64,000 nt of DNA from Streptomyces gilvus. Lineage in GTDB: Bacteria > Actinomycetota > Actinomycetes > Streptomycetales > Streptomycetaceae. This document shows, piece by piece, positions 30,389-39,515 of the stretch (the stretch's first letter is position 1; the number at the start of each line of letters is the position of its first letter). A program made the translations under genes and the position numbers. The notes below the pieces were generated by a model. That model made no database searches and was not told where the DNA came from. It worked only from the letters and a program-made list of their open reading frames with translations. The stretch lies in NCBI RefSeq assembly GCF_022513565.1, contig NZ_JAKWBE010000009.1:217169-281168 (forward strand), written 5' to 3'.

Positions 30389-32902
30389 CTAGGCCCGCAG
30401 CACCGCCCCGGTCCGCTCACCCGCGAGCGCGACAGCCGCGTCCCGAGCGGCGGTCGCCTCGTCGACGGTCAGGGTCCGGTCCGGCGCCCGGAACCGCAGC
30501 GCGTAGGCCAGGGACTTCCGGCCCTCGCCCAACTGCTCCGCGTTCTCGTACACGTCGAACAGCCGGACAGCCTCCAGCAGCTCGCCCGCGCCGTCCCGCA
30601 GCGCGGCCTCCACCTCGGCGTGCGGCACGAACTGGTCGACGACGAGGGCGACATCCTGCGTCGCCACCGGGAACGTGGAGATGCGCGGCGCGTGCGGCGT
30701 GTCGTTGCCGGCGGCCTCGACCGCGTCCAGGTCCAGTTCCATCGCACTGGTGCGGTCGGGCAGCCCCAGGGCCTTCACGACCCGCGGGTGCAGCTCGCCG
30801 GCGTGGCCCACGACCGTCTCCGTGCCGTCGGCGACCACCACCAGCTCGGCGGTCCGCCCCGGGTGCCACGGCCCGTACTGGCCCTTGCGTACGACCAGTT
30901 CGGCGCCGGCCTCGCGGGCCACGGCCCGAGCCGCCTCCACGGCGTCGGCCCAGTCCGCCGGCCGGCCCCTGCCCCACCAGCCGGCCTGCTCCCGCGCACC
31001 GGCGAGCACGGCGGCCACGTGCCGCGGCTGCACCGGCAGAGCGGCGTTCAGCCCGGCGATCTCCTCGTCCGTGGGACGCCGGTCCACCGGCAGCGCGGCG
31101 GCCGGCTTCCACTCCTCACGCGGGTGGAACACCAGCCCCGTCTCGAACAGGGCGAGGTCGTGCGAGCCCCGCCCGGCGTTGCGCCGCAGCGCGCCGAGCA
31201 GACCCGGCAGCAGCGACGTACGCAGCGCGGGCTCCTCGTCGCTGAGGGGGTTCGTCAGCTTCACCACGCGGCGGTTCGGGTCGTCCGCCTCCAGCAGCAG
31301 CTGGTCGAAGACCTGCTCACTGACGAAGGGGTAGTTCGGCGCCTCGACGTACCCGGCCCCGGCCAGCGCGCGGCCGACCCGGCGGTGCAACCGCTGGCGG
31401 TGGGTCAGACCGCGGCCCGAGGGGAGCTTGGGCAGCGTGGAGGGCAGGTTCTCGTAGCCCTCCAGACGGATGACCTCCTCCGCGAGGTCGTTCGCCTCGC
31501 CGAGGTCGGGCCGCCAGGACGGCACGGTGACGATCAGCTCGTCCTGCCCGTACACGTCACAGCCGACCTCCTGCAGCCGCCGTACGACGGTCTCGCGGCC
31601 GTAGTCGACACCGGCCACCTTGTCGGGGTGGTCGGCGGGGACGGCGATGGTGTGCGGGGCGGACGGCGCGACGATCTCGGTGACGCCCGCCTCGGCGGTG
31701 CCGCCGGCGAGCAGCACCAGCAGGTCGACCGTGCGCTGCGCCGCGGCTGCTGAGGCCTGCGGGTCGACGCCCCGCTCGAAGCGGCGGGACGCCTCGGAGG
31801 ACAGCTTGTGGCGACGGGCCGTCCGCGCGATGGACACCGCGTTGAAGTGAGCGGCCTCGATCACCACGTCGGTCGTCGCGTTCTCGAGGTCCTCGTGGTC
31901 GGCGATCTCGGTGTTCGCGCCGCCCATGACGCCCGCGAGGCCGATGGGCCCGCGGTCGTCGGTGATGACCAGGTCCTCGGCGTCCAGCGTGCGCTCCACG
32001 CCGTCCAGGGTGACGAGCTTCTCGCCCGCCTCCGCCCGGCGCACACCGATGGTGCCCTGGACCAGCCTGCGGTCGTAGGCGTGCAGGGGCTGGCCGAGTT
32101 CCATCATCACGTAGTTGGTGACGTCGACGGCGAGCGAGATCGGGCGCATGCCGACCTTCTGCAGCCGGCGCTGGAGCCAGATCGGCGAGCGGGCCTCGGG
32201 GCTGAGGCCGATCACCGTGCGGGCGGTGAAGCGGTCGCAGCCGACCGGGTCGGTGACCTGGACCGGGTAGCCGAAGGCGTTCGGGCCGGGCACGTCGATC
32301 AGGGCCGGGTCGCGCAGCGGCAGGCCGTAGGCGATGGCGGTCTCGCGGGCGACGCCGCGGATGGACAGACAGTCGCCGCGGTTGGCGGTGACGGCGATGT
32401 CCAGGACCTCGTCGACCAGCTCCAGTAGCTCGACGGCGTCCTTGCCGACCTCGGTCTCCGGGGGCAGCACGATGATGCCGTGGCTGCCGTCGTCGCCCAT
32501 GCCCAGCTCCTCGCCGGAGCAGATCATGCCGTGGGACGTCCTGCCGTAGGTCTTGCGGGCGGAGATCGAGAAGCCGCCGGGCAGGGTGGCGCCCGGGAGG
32601 ACCACGACGACCTTGTCGCCGACGACGAAGTTCCGGGCGCCGCAGACGATCTCCTGCGGCTCACCCGTTCCGTTGGCCTGCCCGACGTCGACCGTGCAGA
32701 AGCGGATCGGCTTCTTGAAGCCCTCCAGCTCCTCGATGGTCAGCACCTGGCCCACGACGAGGGGGCCCTTGAGGTCGTGGCCGAGCTGCTCGACCGTCTC
32801 GACCTCCAGACCGGCCGAGATGAGCCTGGCCTGGACGTCACGGCCGGTCTCGGTGGCCGGCAGGTCGACGTACTCCCGCAGCCAGGAAAGCGGGACCCGC
32901 AT
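30389..32902 (-). CDS. pheT: Phenylalanine-tRNA ligase beta subunit
   Basis: The 837-residue protein opens with RVPLSWLREYVDLP, then a tRNA-binding domain (about 40-150) with GQVLTIEELEGFKKPIRFC and HGMICSGEELG. The B3/B4 editing domain, B5 domain (TVPSWRPDLGEANDLAEEVI) and catalytic-like core follow. A C-terminal anticodon-binding FDX-ACB domain has STFPVATQDVALVVDQFVP. It forms the alpha2-beta2 enzyme with PheS. The start overlaps the pheS stop by one base (TGATG), so they are coupled. Confidence 0.97.
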   Translation of the reverse strand: MRVPLSWLREYVDLPATETGRDVQARLISAGLEVETVEQLGHDLKGPLVVGQVLTIEELEGFKKPIRFCTVDVGQANGTGEPQEIVCGARNFVVGDKVVVVLPGATLPGGFSISARKTYGRTSHGMICSGEELGMGDDGSHGIIVLPPETEVGKDAVELLELVDEVLDIAVTANRGDCLSIRGVARETAIAYGLPLRDPALIDVPGPNAFGYPVQVTDPVGCDRFTARTVIGLSPEARSPIWLQRRLQKVGMRPISLAVDVTNYVMMELGQPLHAYDRRLVQGTIGVRRAEAGEKLVTLDGVERTLDAEDLVITDDRGPIGLAGVMGGANTEIADHEDLENATTDVVIEAAHFNAVSIARTARRHKLSSEASRRFERGVDPQASAAAAQRTVDLLVLLAGGTAEAGVTEIVAPSAPHTIAVPADHPDKVAGVDYGRETVVRRLQEVGCDVYGQDELIVTVPSWRPDLGEANDLAEEVIRLEGYENLPSTLPKLPSGRGLTHRQRLHRRVGRALAGAGYVEAPNYPFVSEQVFDQLLLEADDPNRRVVKLTNPLSDEEPALRTSLLPGLLGALRRNAGRGSHDLALFETGLVFHPREEWKPAAALPVDRRPTDEEIAGLNAALPVQPRHVAAVLAGAREQAGWWGRGRPADWADAVEAARAVAREAGAELVVRKGQYGPWHPGRTAELVVVADGTETVVGHAGELHPRVVKALGLPDRTSAMELDLDAVEAAGNDTPHAPRISTFPVATQDVALVVDQFVPHAEVEAALRDGAGELLEAVRLFDVYENAEQLGEGRKSLAYALRFRAPDRTLTVDEATAARDAAVALAGERTGAVLRA

Positions 32903-34023
32903 CAGATCTCCATCCCGAAGGGCCGAGTGAACCGGACGTCACCCTCGACCATGTCTCGCATGTCCTCGACGTTGTGGCGGAACATCAGCATCCGCTCGAT
33001 GCCGAACCCGAAGGCGAAGCCGCTGTACTTCTCCGGGTCGACGCCGCAGGCGGTGAGCACCCGCGGGTTGACCATGCCGCAGCCGCCCAGCTCGATCCAG
33101 CCCTCGCTGGAGCAGGTGCGGCAGGGCCGGTCGGGGTTGCCGACGGACTCGCCGCGGCAGACGTAGCACACCATGTCCATCTCGGCGGACGGCTCGGTGA
33201 AGGGGAAGAAGTTCGGCCGCAGCCGGGTCTTCATGTCCTCGCCGAACAGCGACTGGACCATGTGGTCCAGGGTGCCCTTGAGGTCGGCCATGGTCAGGCC
33301 CTCGTCGACGGCGAGCAGTTCGACCTGGCGGAAGACCGGGGTGTGCGTGGCGTCCAGCTCGTCGGTGCGGTAGACGACACCGGGGCAGATCACGTACACC
33401 GGCAGCTCGCGCTCCAGCAGCGAGCGGATCTGCACGGGCGAGGTGTGGGTGCGCAGCACGACGCCGGACTCGGTGCCGCCCTCGGGGCCGGCCACGAAGA
33501 AGGTGTCGGCCTCGCCGCGGGCCGGGTGGTCGGGGCCGATGTTCAGGGCGTCGAAGTTGAACCACTCGGCCTCGGCCTGCGGGCCCTCGGCGACCTCGTA
33601 GCCCATGGCCACGAAGACGTCCTCGATACGCTCCGACAGGGTGGTCAGCGGGTGGCGGGCGCCGGCCGGTACGCGGTCGTACGGCAGCGTGACGTCCACC
33701 GACTCCTCGACCAGCACACGCGCGTCCCGCTCGGCCTCCAGCTCGGCCTGGCGGGCGGCGAGCGCCTTGTTGACGGCGCCGCGGGCCTGGCCGACCAGCT
33801 TGCCGGCGGCGGCCTTGGCGTGCGGGGGCAGGGCGCCGATCTCGCGGTTGGCGAGGGCCAGCGGGGAGGTGCCCCCGGTGTGGGCGACCTTGGCCTCCTG
33901 GAGCGCGTCGAGGGAGTCCGCTGCGCTGAAGGCGGCGAGCGCCTCGTCCCGCATGCGCTCGATCTCTTCCGGTTTCAACGCCTCGACCTCTACAGGGTCG
34001 TACGACTTATTGGGTGCCGACAT
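32902..34023 (-). CDS. pheS: Phenylalanine-tRNA ligase alpha subunit
   Basis: The 373-residue catalytic subunit of class II has a coiled-coil N-terminus (about 1-110). Motif 2 is RTDELDATHTPVFRQVE, with a substrate pocket around FFPFTEPSAEMDMVC and GWIELGGCGMVNP, and motif 3 is FAFGFGIERMLMFRHNV. Two CxxC pairs (CYVC and CRTC, about residues 288-306) are present, as in many bacterial PheS. A -10-like TAGACT lies about 100 bases upstream of the ATG. No T-box or peptide attenuator is obvious. Confidence 0.97.
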   Translation of the reverse strand: MSAPNKSYDPVEVEALKPEEIERMRDEALAAFSAADSLDALQEAKVAHTGGTSPLALANREIGALPPHAKAAAGKLVGQARGAVNKALAARQAELEAERDARVLVEESVDVTLPYDRVPAGARHPLTTLSERIEDVFVAMGYEVAEGPQAEAEWFNFDALNIGPDHPARGEADTFFVAGPEGGTESGVVLRTHTSPVQIRSLLERELPVYVICPGVVYRTDELDATHTPVFRQVELLAVDEGLTMADLKGTLDHMVQSLFGEDMKTRLRPNFFPFTEPSAEMDMVCYVCRGESVGNPDRPCRTCSSEGWIELGGCGMVNPRVLTACGVDPEKYSGFAFGFGIERMLMFRHNVEDMRDMVEGDVRFTRPFGMEI

Positions 34024-34173
34024 CTCTTCCCGTGCTTCCGATTGGCTGGCTGAAGGTCCCCGTCACCGACTCACGCAGAGGTCAGAGGGCCGTCCATGGG
34101 ACACATGGGTGCCAAAGGCCGAGTCTAACGGGGTGGAGGTATACGAATGCGCCCGTGGGGCGCTCGCCGGCGC

Positions 34174-35319
34174 TCAGGTGAGGTACGCCGGGGCCGCCAC
34201 GGGCAGGGTAAATCGGAACTCGGCGCCGCCCTGGGGGCCGCGGCCGACGGTGATGGTGCCGCCGTGGGCCTCGACGATGCCCTTGACGATGTAGAGCCCG
34301 AGGCCCGTGCCACCGCGCTTGCTGCCCCGCCAGAAGCGGGTGAAGACGCGGTTCATGGACTCCTCCGGGATGCCGGGCCCCTCGTCGGTCACGGTGACCG
34401 ACGTGCCGGTGTCCTCGTCCTCGCGGGGGGACTCCGTGGCCGTGACGTCTATGGTGACGGTTCCCTCGCCGTGGCGCACGGCATTTTCCAGCAGGTTGCT
34501 GAGCACCTGGTCGATCTTGTCGGGGTCGGCCCACAGCGCGGGCAGCGGCTGCTCGATCCGCAGCAGGAACCGGTCGGCGGGCTGCCCGGCGGCGACGTAC
34601 GCCTGGATGTGCCGGCCCACGGCCGCGCCGATGTCCACCGGCTGGCGCCTGACCTCCAGCCGTCCGCTGTCTATGCGCGAGATGTCGAGCAGCTCGGCGA
34701 TGAGCCGGGTGACCCGGTCGGCGTCGGCGTCGACGGTCTCCAGCATCAGCCGCTTCTGGTCGTCCGTGAAGCGTTCCCACTTGGCCAGCAGCGTGGCGGT
34801 GAAGCCCTTGACGGAGGTGAGCGGCGAGCGCAGTTCGTGGGCGACGGTGGCTATCAGCTCCGCGTGGGAGCGCTCGGTACGGCGGCGGGCCTCGGTGTCG
34901 CGGAGGGAGACGACGACACGGCGGACCGGACCGGTGGGCTCGGCGCGCACATAGCGGGCGGAGACGAGGACCTCACGTCCACCGTGCAGGAGCAGGTTCC
35001 GCTCGGGCTGCCGCCGCCGGATGGCGAGTCCGCCGTAGGGATCGGTCAGCTGCCACCAGCGGCGCCCCTCCAGGTCCTCTAATGGGAGCGCCTTCTCCAG
35101 CCGCTGTCCCAGGGCGTCCTCGGCCGGCGTGGCGGTGATGCGCTCGGCGGCCGCGTTGAAGCAGATCACCCGGCCGTGCTCGTCGGCGATCACCAGACCG
35201 TCGGGCAGCTCGTCGGGATCGATGCCGAGTTCGGCGAGATCACCGTGCCGGGGCGCGGGCGGCCGGCGCACGTCCCGTGCCCGCAGTGCCCTGTTCGCAC
35301 CGCCGGTGCCGACACCCAT
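34174..35319 (-). CDS. Soluble PAS-domain histidine kinase containing a TTA codon
   Basis: The 381-residue protein has no transmembrane segment. A PAS domain (about 33-140) contains DGLVIADEHGRVICFNAAAE. The HisKA domain has the phospho-acceptor His161 in ATVAHELRSPLTSVKGFTAT, and the ATPase has LSNLLENAVRHGEG, VTDEGPGIPEE and GGTGLGLYIVKGIVEAHGG. No response regulator is adjacent, so it is an orphan. Leu80 is encoded by TTA (35080-35082), implying bldA-dependent translation. It sits between the TrmH and pheST genes and transcribes the same way. The signal is unknown. Confidence 0.9.
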   Translation of the reverse strand: MGVGTGGANRALRARDVRRPPAPRHGDLAELGIDPDELPDGLVIADEHGRVICFNAAAERITATPAEDALGQRLEKALPLEDLEGRRWWQLTDPYGGLAIRRRQPERNLLLHGGREVLVSARYVRAEPTGPVRRVVVSLRDTEARRRTERSHAELIATVAHELRSPLTSVKGFTATLLAKWERFTDDQKRLMLETVDADADRVTRLIAELLDISRIDSGRLEVRRQPVDIGAAVGRHIQAYVAAGQPADRFLLRIEQPLPALWADPDKIDQVLSNLLENAVRHGEGTVTIDVTATESPREDEDTGTSVTVTDEGPGIPEESMNRVFTRFWRGSKRGGTGLGLYIVKGIVEAHGGTITVGRGPQGGAEFRFTLPVAAPAYLT

Positions 35320-35372
35320 CCCCGAACCCCACCTCTCAGACGGCGCAGGTGGCCCCCGAGCTGGTCACCCTA

Positions 35373-36233
35373 CTAGGCCCCGGTGACGTAGCGGCACCCC
35401 GTGGAGGCACGCTGTGCACGGGCCGAGGCATAGAGACATACGGCGGCCGCGGTGGCGAGGTTCAGGCTCTCCGCCTTCCCGTGGATCGGGACCCGCACCA
35501 CGGCGTCCGCGAGTGCGCGGGTCTCCTCCGGGAGCCCCCAGGCCTCGTTTCCGAACACCCATGCGGTGGGCCCGCCCATGGTCCCCTTGTCGAGCTCGTC
35601 GTCGAGGTCGTCGGTGCCCGCTCCGTCGGCGGCGAGCACACGGACGCCGGCCCGTCTGAGCCCGGCCACGGCCTCCTCGACGGGCACGCCGACGGCGACG
35701 GGCAGATGGAAGAGGGACCCGACGGAGGCCCGCACGGCCTTCGGGTTGTACAGATCGACGGACGCGTCGGTCAGGACGACGGCCTCGGCCCCGGCGGCGT
35801 CGGCGCACCGCAGCACGGTCCCGGCGTTGCCGGGGTCGCGGACGTGCGCGAGGACCGCGACCAGCTTGGGCCGGGCCGCGAGAATCCCGGCGAAGGGGGT
35901 GTCGAGGAAGCGGCACACCCCGACCAGGCCCTGCGGGGTGACGGTGGTGGAGATGTCGGCGATGACGTCCTCGGACGCCAGGTGCACCCGGGCACCGGCG
36001 CCACGGGCCTCGCCGACGATGTCGGCGTACCGCTCCGCGGCCTCCACGGTGGCGAACAGCTCGACGAGCGTGGCGGCACCGTCCACCCGGTGCACCGCCG
36101 CCTCCCGCACGGCCTGCGGCCCCTCCGCGAGGAACAACCGCTCCTTACCCCGAAAGTTCCGCCGCGCCAGCCGCCGAGCGGCAGCGACACGAGAGGAACG
36201 GGGAGAGATCAGCTCGGGGGTCACAGGGGGCAT
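35373..36233 (-). CDS. TrmH/SpoU-family RNA 2'-O-ribose methyltransferase
   Basis: The protein has 286 residues. The substrate-binding N-terminal part has RRNFRGKERLFLAEGPQAVREA. The knotted SAM-binding domain has motif 1 LAHVRDPGNAGTVLRCADAA, motif 2 WVFGNEAWGLPEE and motif 3 VRVPIHGKAESLNLATAAAV. The start at MPPVTPELISPRS was chosen because the next upstream ATG adds unrelated residues into the rplT terminator region. It probably methylates 23S rRNA or tRNA. It may be expressed from its own promoter as a hairpin separates it from rplT. Confidence 0.9.
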   Translation of the reverse strand: MPPVTPELISPRSSRVAAARRLARRNFRGKERLFLAEGPQAVREAAVHRVDGAATLVELFATVEAAERYADIVGEARGAGARVHLASEDVIADISTTVTPQGLVGVCRFLDTPFAGILAARPKLVAVLAHVRDPGNAGTVLRCADAAGAEAVVLTDASVDLYNPKAVRASVGSLFHLPVAVGVPVEEAVAGLRRAGVRVLAADGAGTDDLDDELDKGTMGGPTAWVFGNEAWGLPEETRALADAVVRVPIHGKAESLNLATAAAVCLYASARAQRASTGCRYVTGA

Positions 36234-36329
36234 CCAACTCACCTTCGGTACCAATTTCCCGCCGCGACGGCGATCGACCACGACGGCGGAATCCGGCGGT
36301 GCCGAACCGACGCGCACCACTCAACGCAA

Positions 36330-36357
36330 CGGACCCGCGGGAAAACCCACGGGTCCG
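36330..36357 (-). terminator. Terminator after infC-rpmI-rplT
   Basis: The outer stem CGGACCCG/CGGGTCCG (8 bp) and inner GGG/CCC enclose an AAAA loop. It is 32-59 bases downstream of the rplT stop. Confidence 0.7.
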
Positions 36358-36388
36358 CACACTCACACCGGCTCAGGCCGGCGCAGCG

Positions 36389-36772
36389 TCACGCGGCCTT
36401 CGGCGCGTTGACGTCGCTCGGCAGCGCCTTCTGGGCCACCTCGACCAGGGCGGCGAACGCGCCCGCGTCGTTGACTGCCAGCTCCGCGAGGATCTTGCGG
36501 TCGACCTCGACGTTGGCGGCCTTCAGGCCCTGGATGAAGCGGTTGTACGTGATGCCGTTGGCGCGGGCAGCGGCGTTGATGCGCTGGATCCACAGCTGGC
36601 GGAAGTCACCCTTGCGCTTCTTGCGGTCGTTGTAGTTGTAGACCAGCGAGTGGGTGACCTGCTCCTTGGCCTTGCGGTACAGGCGCGAACGCTGACCGCG
36701 GTAGCCGGAGGCCTGCTCGAGGATCGCCCGGCGCTTCTTGTGGGCGTTGACTGCCCGCTTGACGCGTGCCAC
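36389..36772 (-). CDS. rplT: 50S ribosomal protein L20
   Basis: The 127 residues contain the L20 landmarks ARVKRAVNAHKKRRAILEQA, GYRGQRSRLYRKAKEQV, YNDRKKRKGDFRQLWIQRIN and NRFIQGLKAANVEVDRKILA. It binds 23S rRNA early in assembly. It is the third gene of the infC operon; in some bacteria L20 represses this operon by binding its leader. Confidence 0.98.
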   Translation of the reverse strand: MARVKRAVNAHKKRRAILEQASGYRGQRSRLYRKAKEQVTHSLVYNYNDRKKRKGDFRQLWIQRINAAARANGITYNRFIQGLKAANVEVDRKILAELAVNDAGAFAALVEVAQKALPSDVNAPKAA

Positions 36773-36884
36773 TTGTTAACTCCTTGTAGCGGGGCCGTGG
36801 TTGGACTCACACGGCCCGGAATCGATTGGGTCCCGGTCCTGACGTACGGCGCGAGGCGATCCGCTGATCACCGCGCCGCGAACG

Positions 36885-37079
36885 TCACTTGCCGAGAAGC
36901 TTCTTGATCTTCGCGGCGTCGCCCGGGGCCATCTCGGCGTTGCCGGTGAGGCGACGCGTCACGCGGGACGACTTGTGCTCGAGCAGGTGGCGCTTGCCGG
37001 CGCGCTCACGGAGCACCTTGCCGGAGCCGGTGACCTTGAAGCGCTTGCTGGCACCGCTGTGCGACTTGTTCTTCGGCAT
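36885..37079 (-). CDS. rpmI: 50S ribosomal protein L35
   Basis: The 64 residues start PKNKSHSGASKRFKVTGSGK and contain RERAGKRHLLEHKSSRVTRR. The ATG at 37079 is the true start, with GAGAACGGCGCT upstream; the open frame continues further but without similarity. Confidence 0.97.
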   Translation of the reverse strand: MPKNKSHSGASKRFKVTGSGKVLRERAGKRHLLEHKSSRVTRRLTGNAEMAPGDAAKIKKLLGK

Positions 37080-37190
37080 AGCGCCGTTCTCTCCTCGTCG
37101 GTGGCGCTCCGGTGCCCGGTCACGAAAACCGGGCACGTCGGAACGTCGCTTGTGTCGGTTACTGCTCTCCTGGGACTCGCGTCCCCGGGA

Positions 37191-37868
37191 TCACGCCTCG
37201 GCGGAAGCCTCGGCAGGTGCCTCGGCGTCCACGACGACGCTCTGGTCGTCCACGACACCGTCGGCGTCCGCGGCGTTCTGCGAACGGCCGGGGTGGGCCT
37301 TCGCCTCAGCCTTGCGGGCTTCCTGCGCCTGGCGGGCCTCGGCCATCGCCTCGGTCTTCTTCTTGTGCGGACCGAGGACCATGATCATGTTCCGGCCGTC
37401 CTGCTTCGGGTTCGACTCGACGAAACCGAGGTCCTGGACGTCCTCCGCGAGCCGCTGCAGCAGTCGGTAGCCCAGTTCGGGCCGGGACTGCTCGCGTCCA
37501 CGGAACATGATCGTGATCTTGACCTTGTCGCCCTGCTTGAGGAACCGGACGACGTGACCCTTCTTGGTGTCATAGTCGTGCGGGTCGATCTTCGGCCGGA
37601 GCTTCATCTCCTTGATGACCGTGTGCGCCTGGTTCTTGCGCGCCTCACGGGCCTTCATGGCCGACTCGTACTTGAACTTCCCGTAGTCCATGAGCTTGCA
37701 CACGGGCGGACGGGCGTTCGCCGCTACCTCGACGAGGTCGAGGTCGTACTCCTGGGCAAGCTCCAGTGCCTTGGCCAGCGGGACGATGCCCACCTGCTCG
37801 CCACTGGGACCGACAAGTCGCACCTCGGGAACGCGAATCCGGTCGTTGATGCGGGGCTCGGCGCTGAT
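37191..37868 (-). CDS. infC: Translation initiation factor IF-3, with an ATC start codon
   Basis: The protein has 225 residues from an ATC codon at 37868. The invariant N-terminus RINDRIRVPEVRLVGPSGEQ needs codons upstream of the first GTG (37823). An in-frame TGA lies 12 bases before the ATC, and AGGAGGA sits 4-5 bases upstream of it. No ATG, GTG or TTG exists between the TGA and the INDRIR motif. IF-3 genes elsewhere use AUU/AUC-type starts, which IF-3 itself rejects, giving autoregulation. The C-terminal domain has MKLRPKIDPHDYDTKKGHV and is followed by a ~30-residue Ala/Asp/Glu-rich tail common in Streptomyces. Confidence 0.95.
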   Translation of the reverse strand: MSAEPRINDRIRVPEVRLVGPSGEQVGIVPLAKALELAQEYDLDLVEVAANARPPVCKLMDYGKFKYESAMKAREARKNQAHTVIKEMKLRPKIDPHDYDTKKGHVVRFLKQGDKVKITIMFRGREQSRPELGYRLLQRLAEDVQDLGFVESNPKQDGRNMIMVLGPHKKKTEAMAEARQAQEARKAEAKAHPGRSQNAADADGVVDDQSVVVDAEAPAEASAEA

Positions 37869-37956
37869 GGATCCTCCTCAGTTAGCACCACACGGTTGTC
37901 TGGCGGACAGCCGCGTATGTCTCCACTTCTGTTAGACCTAACCGCGCCGAAGCATG

Positions 37957-37986
37957 AAAAATGCCCCGGACGATCACAGGCGGGGC
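37957..37986 (-). promoter_or_regulatory. Attenuator-like terminator in the infC leader
   Basis: On the minus-strand RNA, GCCCCG pairs with CGGGGC across a 12-base loop and is followed by AUUUUU, an unusually good U tract for this genome. It lies 89 bases before the infC start within a ~300-base leader. A second GCCCCG at 38022-38027 could pair with CGGGGC at 37985-37990 and disturb the hairpin. L20 or another ligand may control read-through. Confidence 0.55.
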
Positions 37987-38170
37987 CCCGAATACACTGC
38001 CGGAGCACCGCCGCGATGCCGCGGGGCGCGCTTTCGGGCGACTCCATCGTCCGTACGGAACGATGGTGGCCGCCTGACCGGGGTGACCCGCCGCCCCGGA
38101 GGACGGTCAGGTGGGAGATCGGAGCCTCCACTTGTGGGCCGGACATGTCTGTCCGGCCGGTCGTCACACA

Positions 38171-38200
38171 AGGTTAGCAGCTGCCCGGGGGTGGTGCGAA
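38171..38200 (-). promoter_or_regulatory. Predicted infC operon promoter
   Basis: On the minus strand, -35 TTCGCA (38195-38200) and -10 TAACCT (38171-38176) are separated by 18 bp. Transcription would begin near 38164, giving a leader of about 296 bases. That leader also contains hairpins at 38044-38066 (CCATCGT arms) and 38138-38159 (GGCCGGAC arms). Confidence 0.55.
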
Positions 38201-38231
38201 CCGGCCTGCACCGGGGCCTATCGTGTGGGGC

Positions 38232-38621
38232 ATGAGTGACACCCCTCCCGCGTCCGCGGAGTCCGCGGAGTCCCCCGAGTCCGCCGCCCCCGACTTCGAC
38301 GAGATGACCCGCGACATCGCCGAGGTCCCCGCCGTCGAGGTGATCGTGACGGTCGCCGTCAACCTGATGAGCGCCGCCGCGGTGAAGCTCGGCCTGACCG
38401 AGGAGGGCGACAAGTACAAGGACCTGGACGAGGCCCGCAAGCTGGTCACCGCCCTGGCCGGGCTGCTGGACGCGAGCGCGACCGAGATCAGCTCCTTCCA
38501 CGCGGCCCCGCTGCGCGACGGCCTGAAGTCGCTGCAGCTGGCCTTCCGCGAGGCGTCGATCGTCCCGGACGAGCCGGGCCAGGGCCCCGGCGAGAAGTAC
38601 ACGGGGCCGATCTACGGCTAG
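38232..38621 (+). CDS. DUF1844 family protein
   Basis: The 129-residue cytoplasmic protein belongs to the DUF1844 family: DFDEMTRDIAEVPAVEVIVT, LMSAAAVKLGL, then DLDEARKLVTALAGLLDA and LRDGLKSLQLAFREAS. The family is often placed beside infC, as here. TATCGT lies 7 bases before the ATG, so the transcript may be leaderless. The function is unknown. Confidence 0.85.
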   Translation: MSDTPPASAESAESPESAAPDFDEMTRDIAEVPAVEVIVTVAVNLMSAAAVKLGLTEEGDKYKDLDEARKLVTALAGLLDASATEISSFHAAPLRDGLKSLQLAFREASIVPDEPGQGPGEKYTGPIYG

Positions 38622-38630
38622 GCAGCGGAT

Positions 38631-39365
38631 CTACTGCCCACGTACGAACAAGGGCTCGCCCGGAGGCGTCGCCCCGGCCGGCAGCAGTGCCAGGTCGAGG
38701 CCGCGCACCAGGCGGGCCCTCAGTGTCTCGTCGGCGGCGAGCCGCTCGGCCACGGCACGGGCGACCTCGGCGGGCGCGGCCGACTCGTCGAGTACGAGGG
38801 CGAGGGTGCCGTCGGCGTTCCCGGGCCCGAGGTGGGCACGCAGCACGGCGGGCTCGGCGGCCACCGCGTCCCGTACCGCCTGCCGCACGGCCGGGTCGGC
38901 GAGCGGGTCGGTGCTCGTCCGCCCCTCGGCGAGCGCGAGCAGGACGGGTCCCGTCAGCTCGAAGGGCACCGGCCCTGACAGGTCCAGCACGATCGTGTCG
39001 GCCTTCTCGTGCGCGGCGGCCTGCAGCGCCTGGTGCAGGGGTACGGCGACGGGGCGGGCCGCCGGGTCCCAGCGGGCCAGCGACTCGGTGGAGGTGAAGG
39101 CCGGCAGGGCGGTCCGGGATCCGGCCTTCAGGGTCGGTACGGCCATGTCGCTGGTCTTCTCGCGGCGCAGCCCGTTCGCGTCCTCCTCGACCTCGCCGAG
39201 CACGGCGACCACGGGGACCAGCAGCCGGGCGCCCTTGAGCGCCTCCAGGACCGGCTCCAGGGCGGTGCGGTCCTCGGCCCAGGCGGCGAGCGCGGTGCTC
39301 AGCCGGGGGTCGGCGGAGCCGTCGTCGTCGGAGTAGCCGGGGTCGGGAATGTTCTTGTTCGCCAC
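38631..39365 (-). CDS. SseB family protein
   Basis: The 244-residue protein starts (V)ANKNIPDPGYSDDDGSADP from GTG 39365. The SseB N-terminal domain (about 25-140) has LLVPVVAVLGEV and TLKAGSRTALPAFTSTESL. A second part (about 145-244) resembles SseB_C. Its role is uncertain; it is cytoplasmic. A GTG at 39371 is an alternative start. The frame stays open for almost 1.2 kb upstream through the convergent gene's opposite strand, which is not coding. Confidence 0.8.
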   Translation of the reverse strand: MANKNIPDPGYSDDDGSADPRLSTALAAWAEDRTALEPVLEALKGARLLVPVVAVLGEVEEDANGLRREKTSDMAVPTLKAGSRTALPAFTSTESLARWDPAARPVAVPLHQALQAAAHEKADTIVLDLSGPVPFELTGPVLLALAEGRTSTDPLADPAVRQAVRDAVAAEPAVLRAHLGPGNADGTLALVLDESAAPAEVARAVAERLAADETLRARLVRGLDLALLPAGATPPGEPLFVRGQ

Positions 39366-39515
39366 GGTCACCGACCCTATCGGGGGCTTGCTGCTGGGCT
39401 TGTGCGGCCCCGGAAACAGCTGGTTCACCGCCTTCACCGCTTTCTCAGACTCCCCTGACACACATTTAACTTCCGTCCAACGGCCCGCACAGTCACCGCC
39501 CCGAGCATCGCGGGC

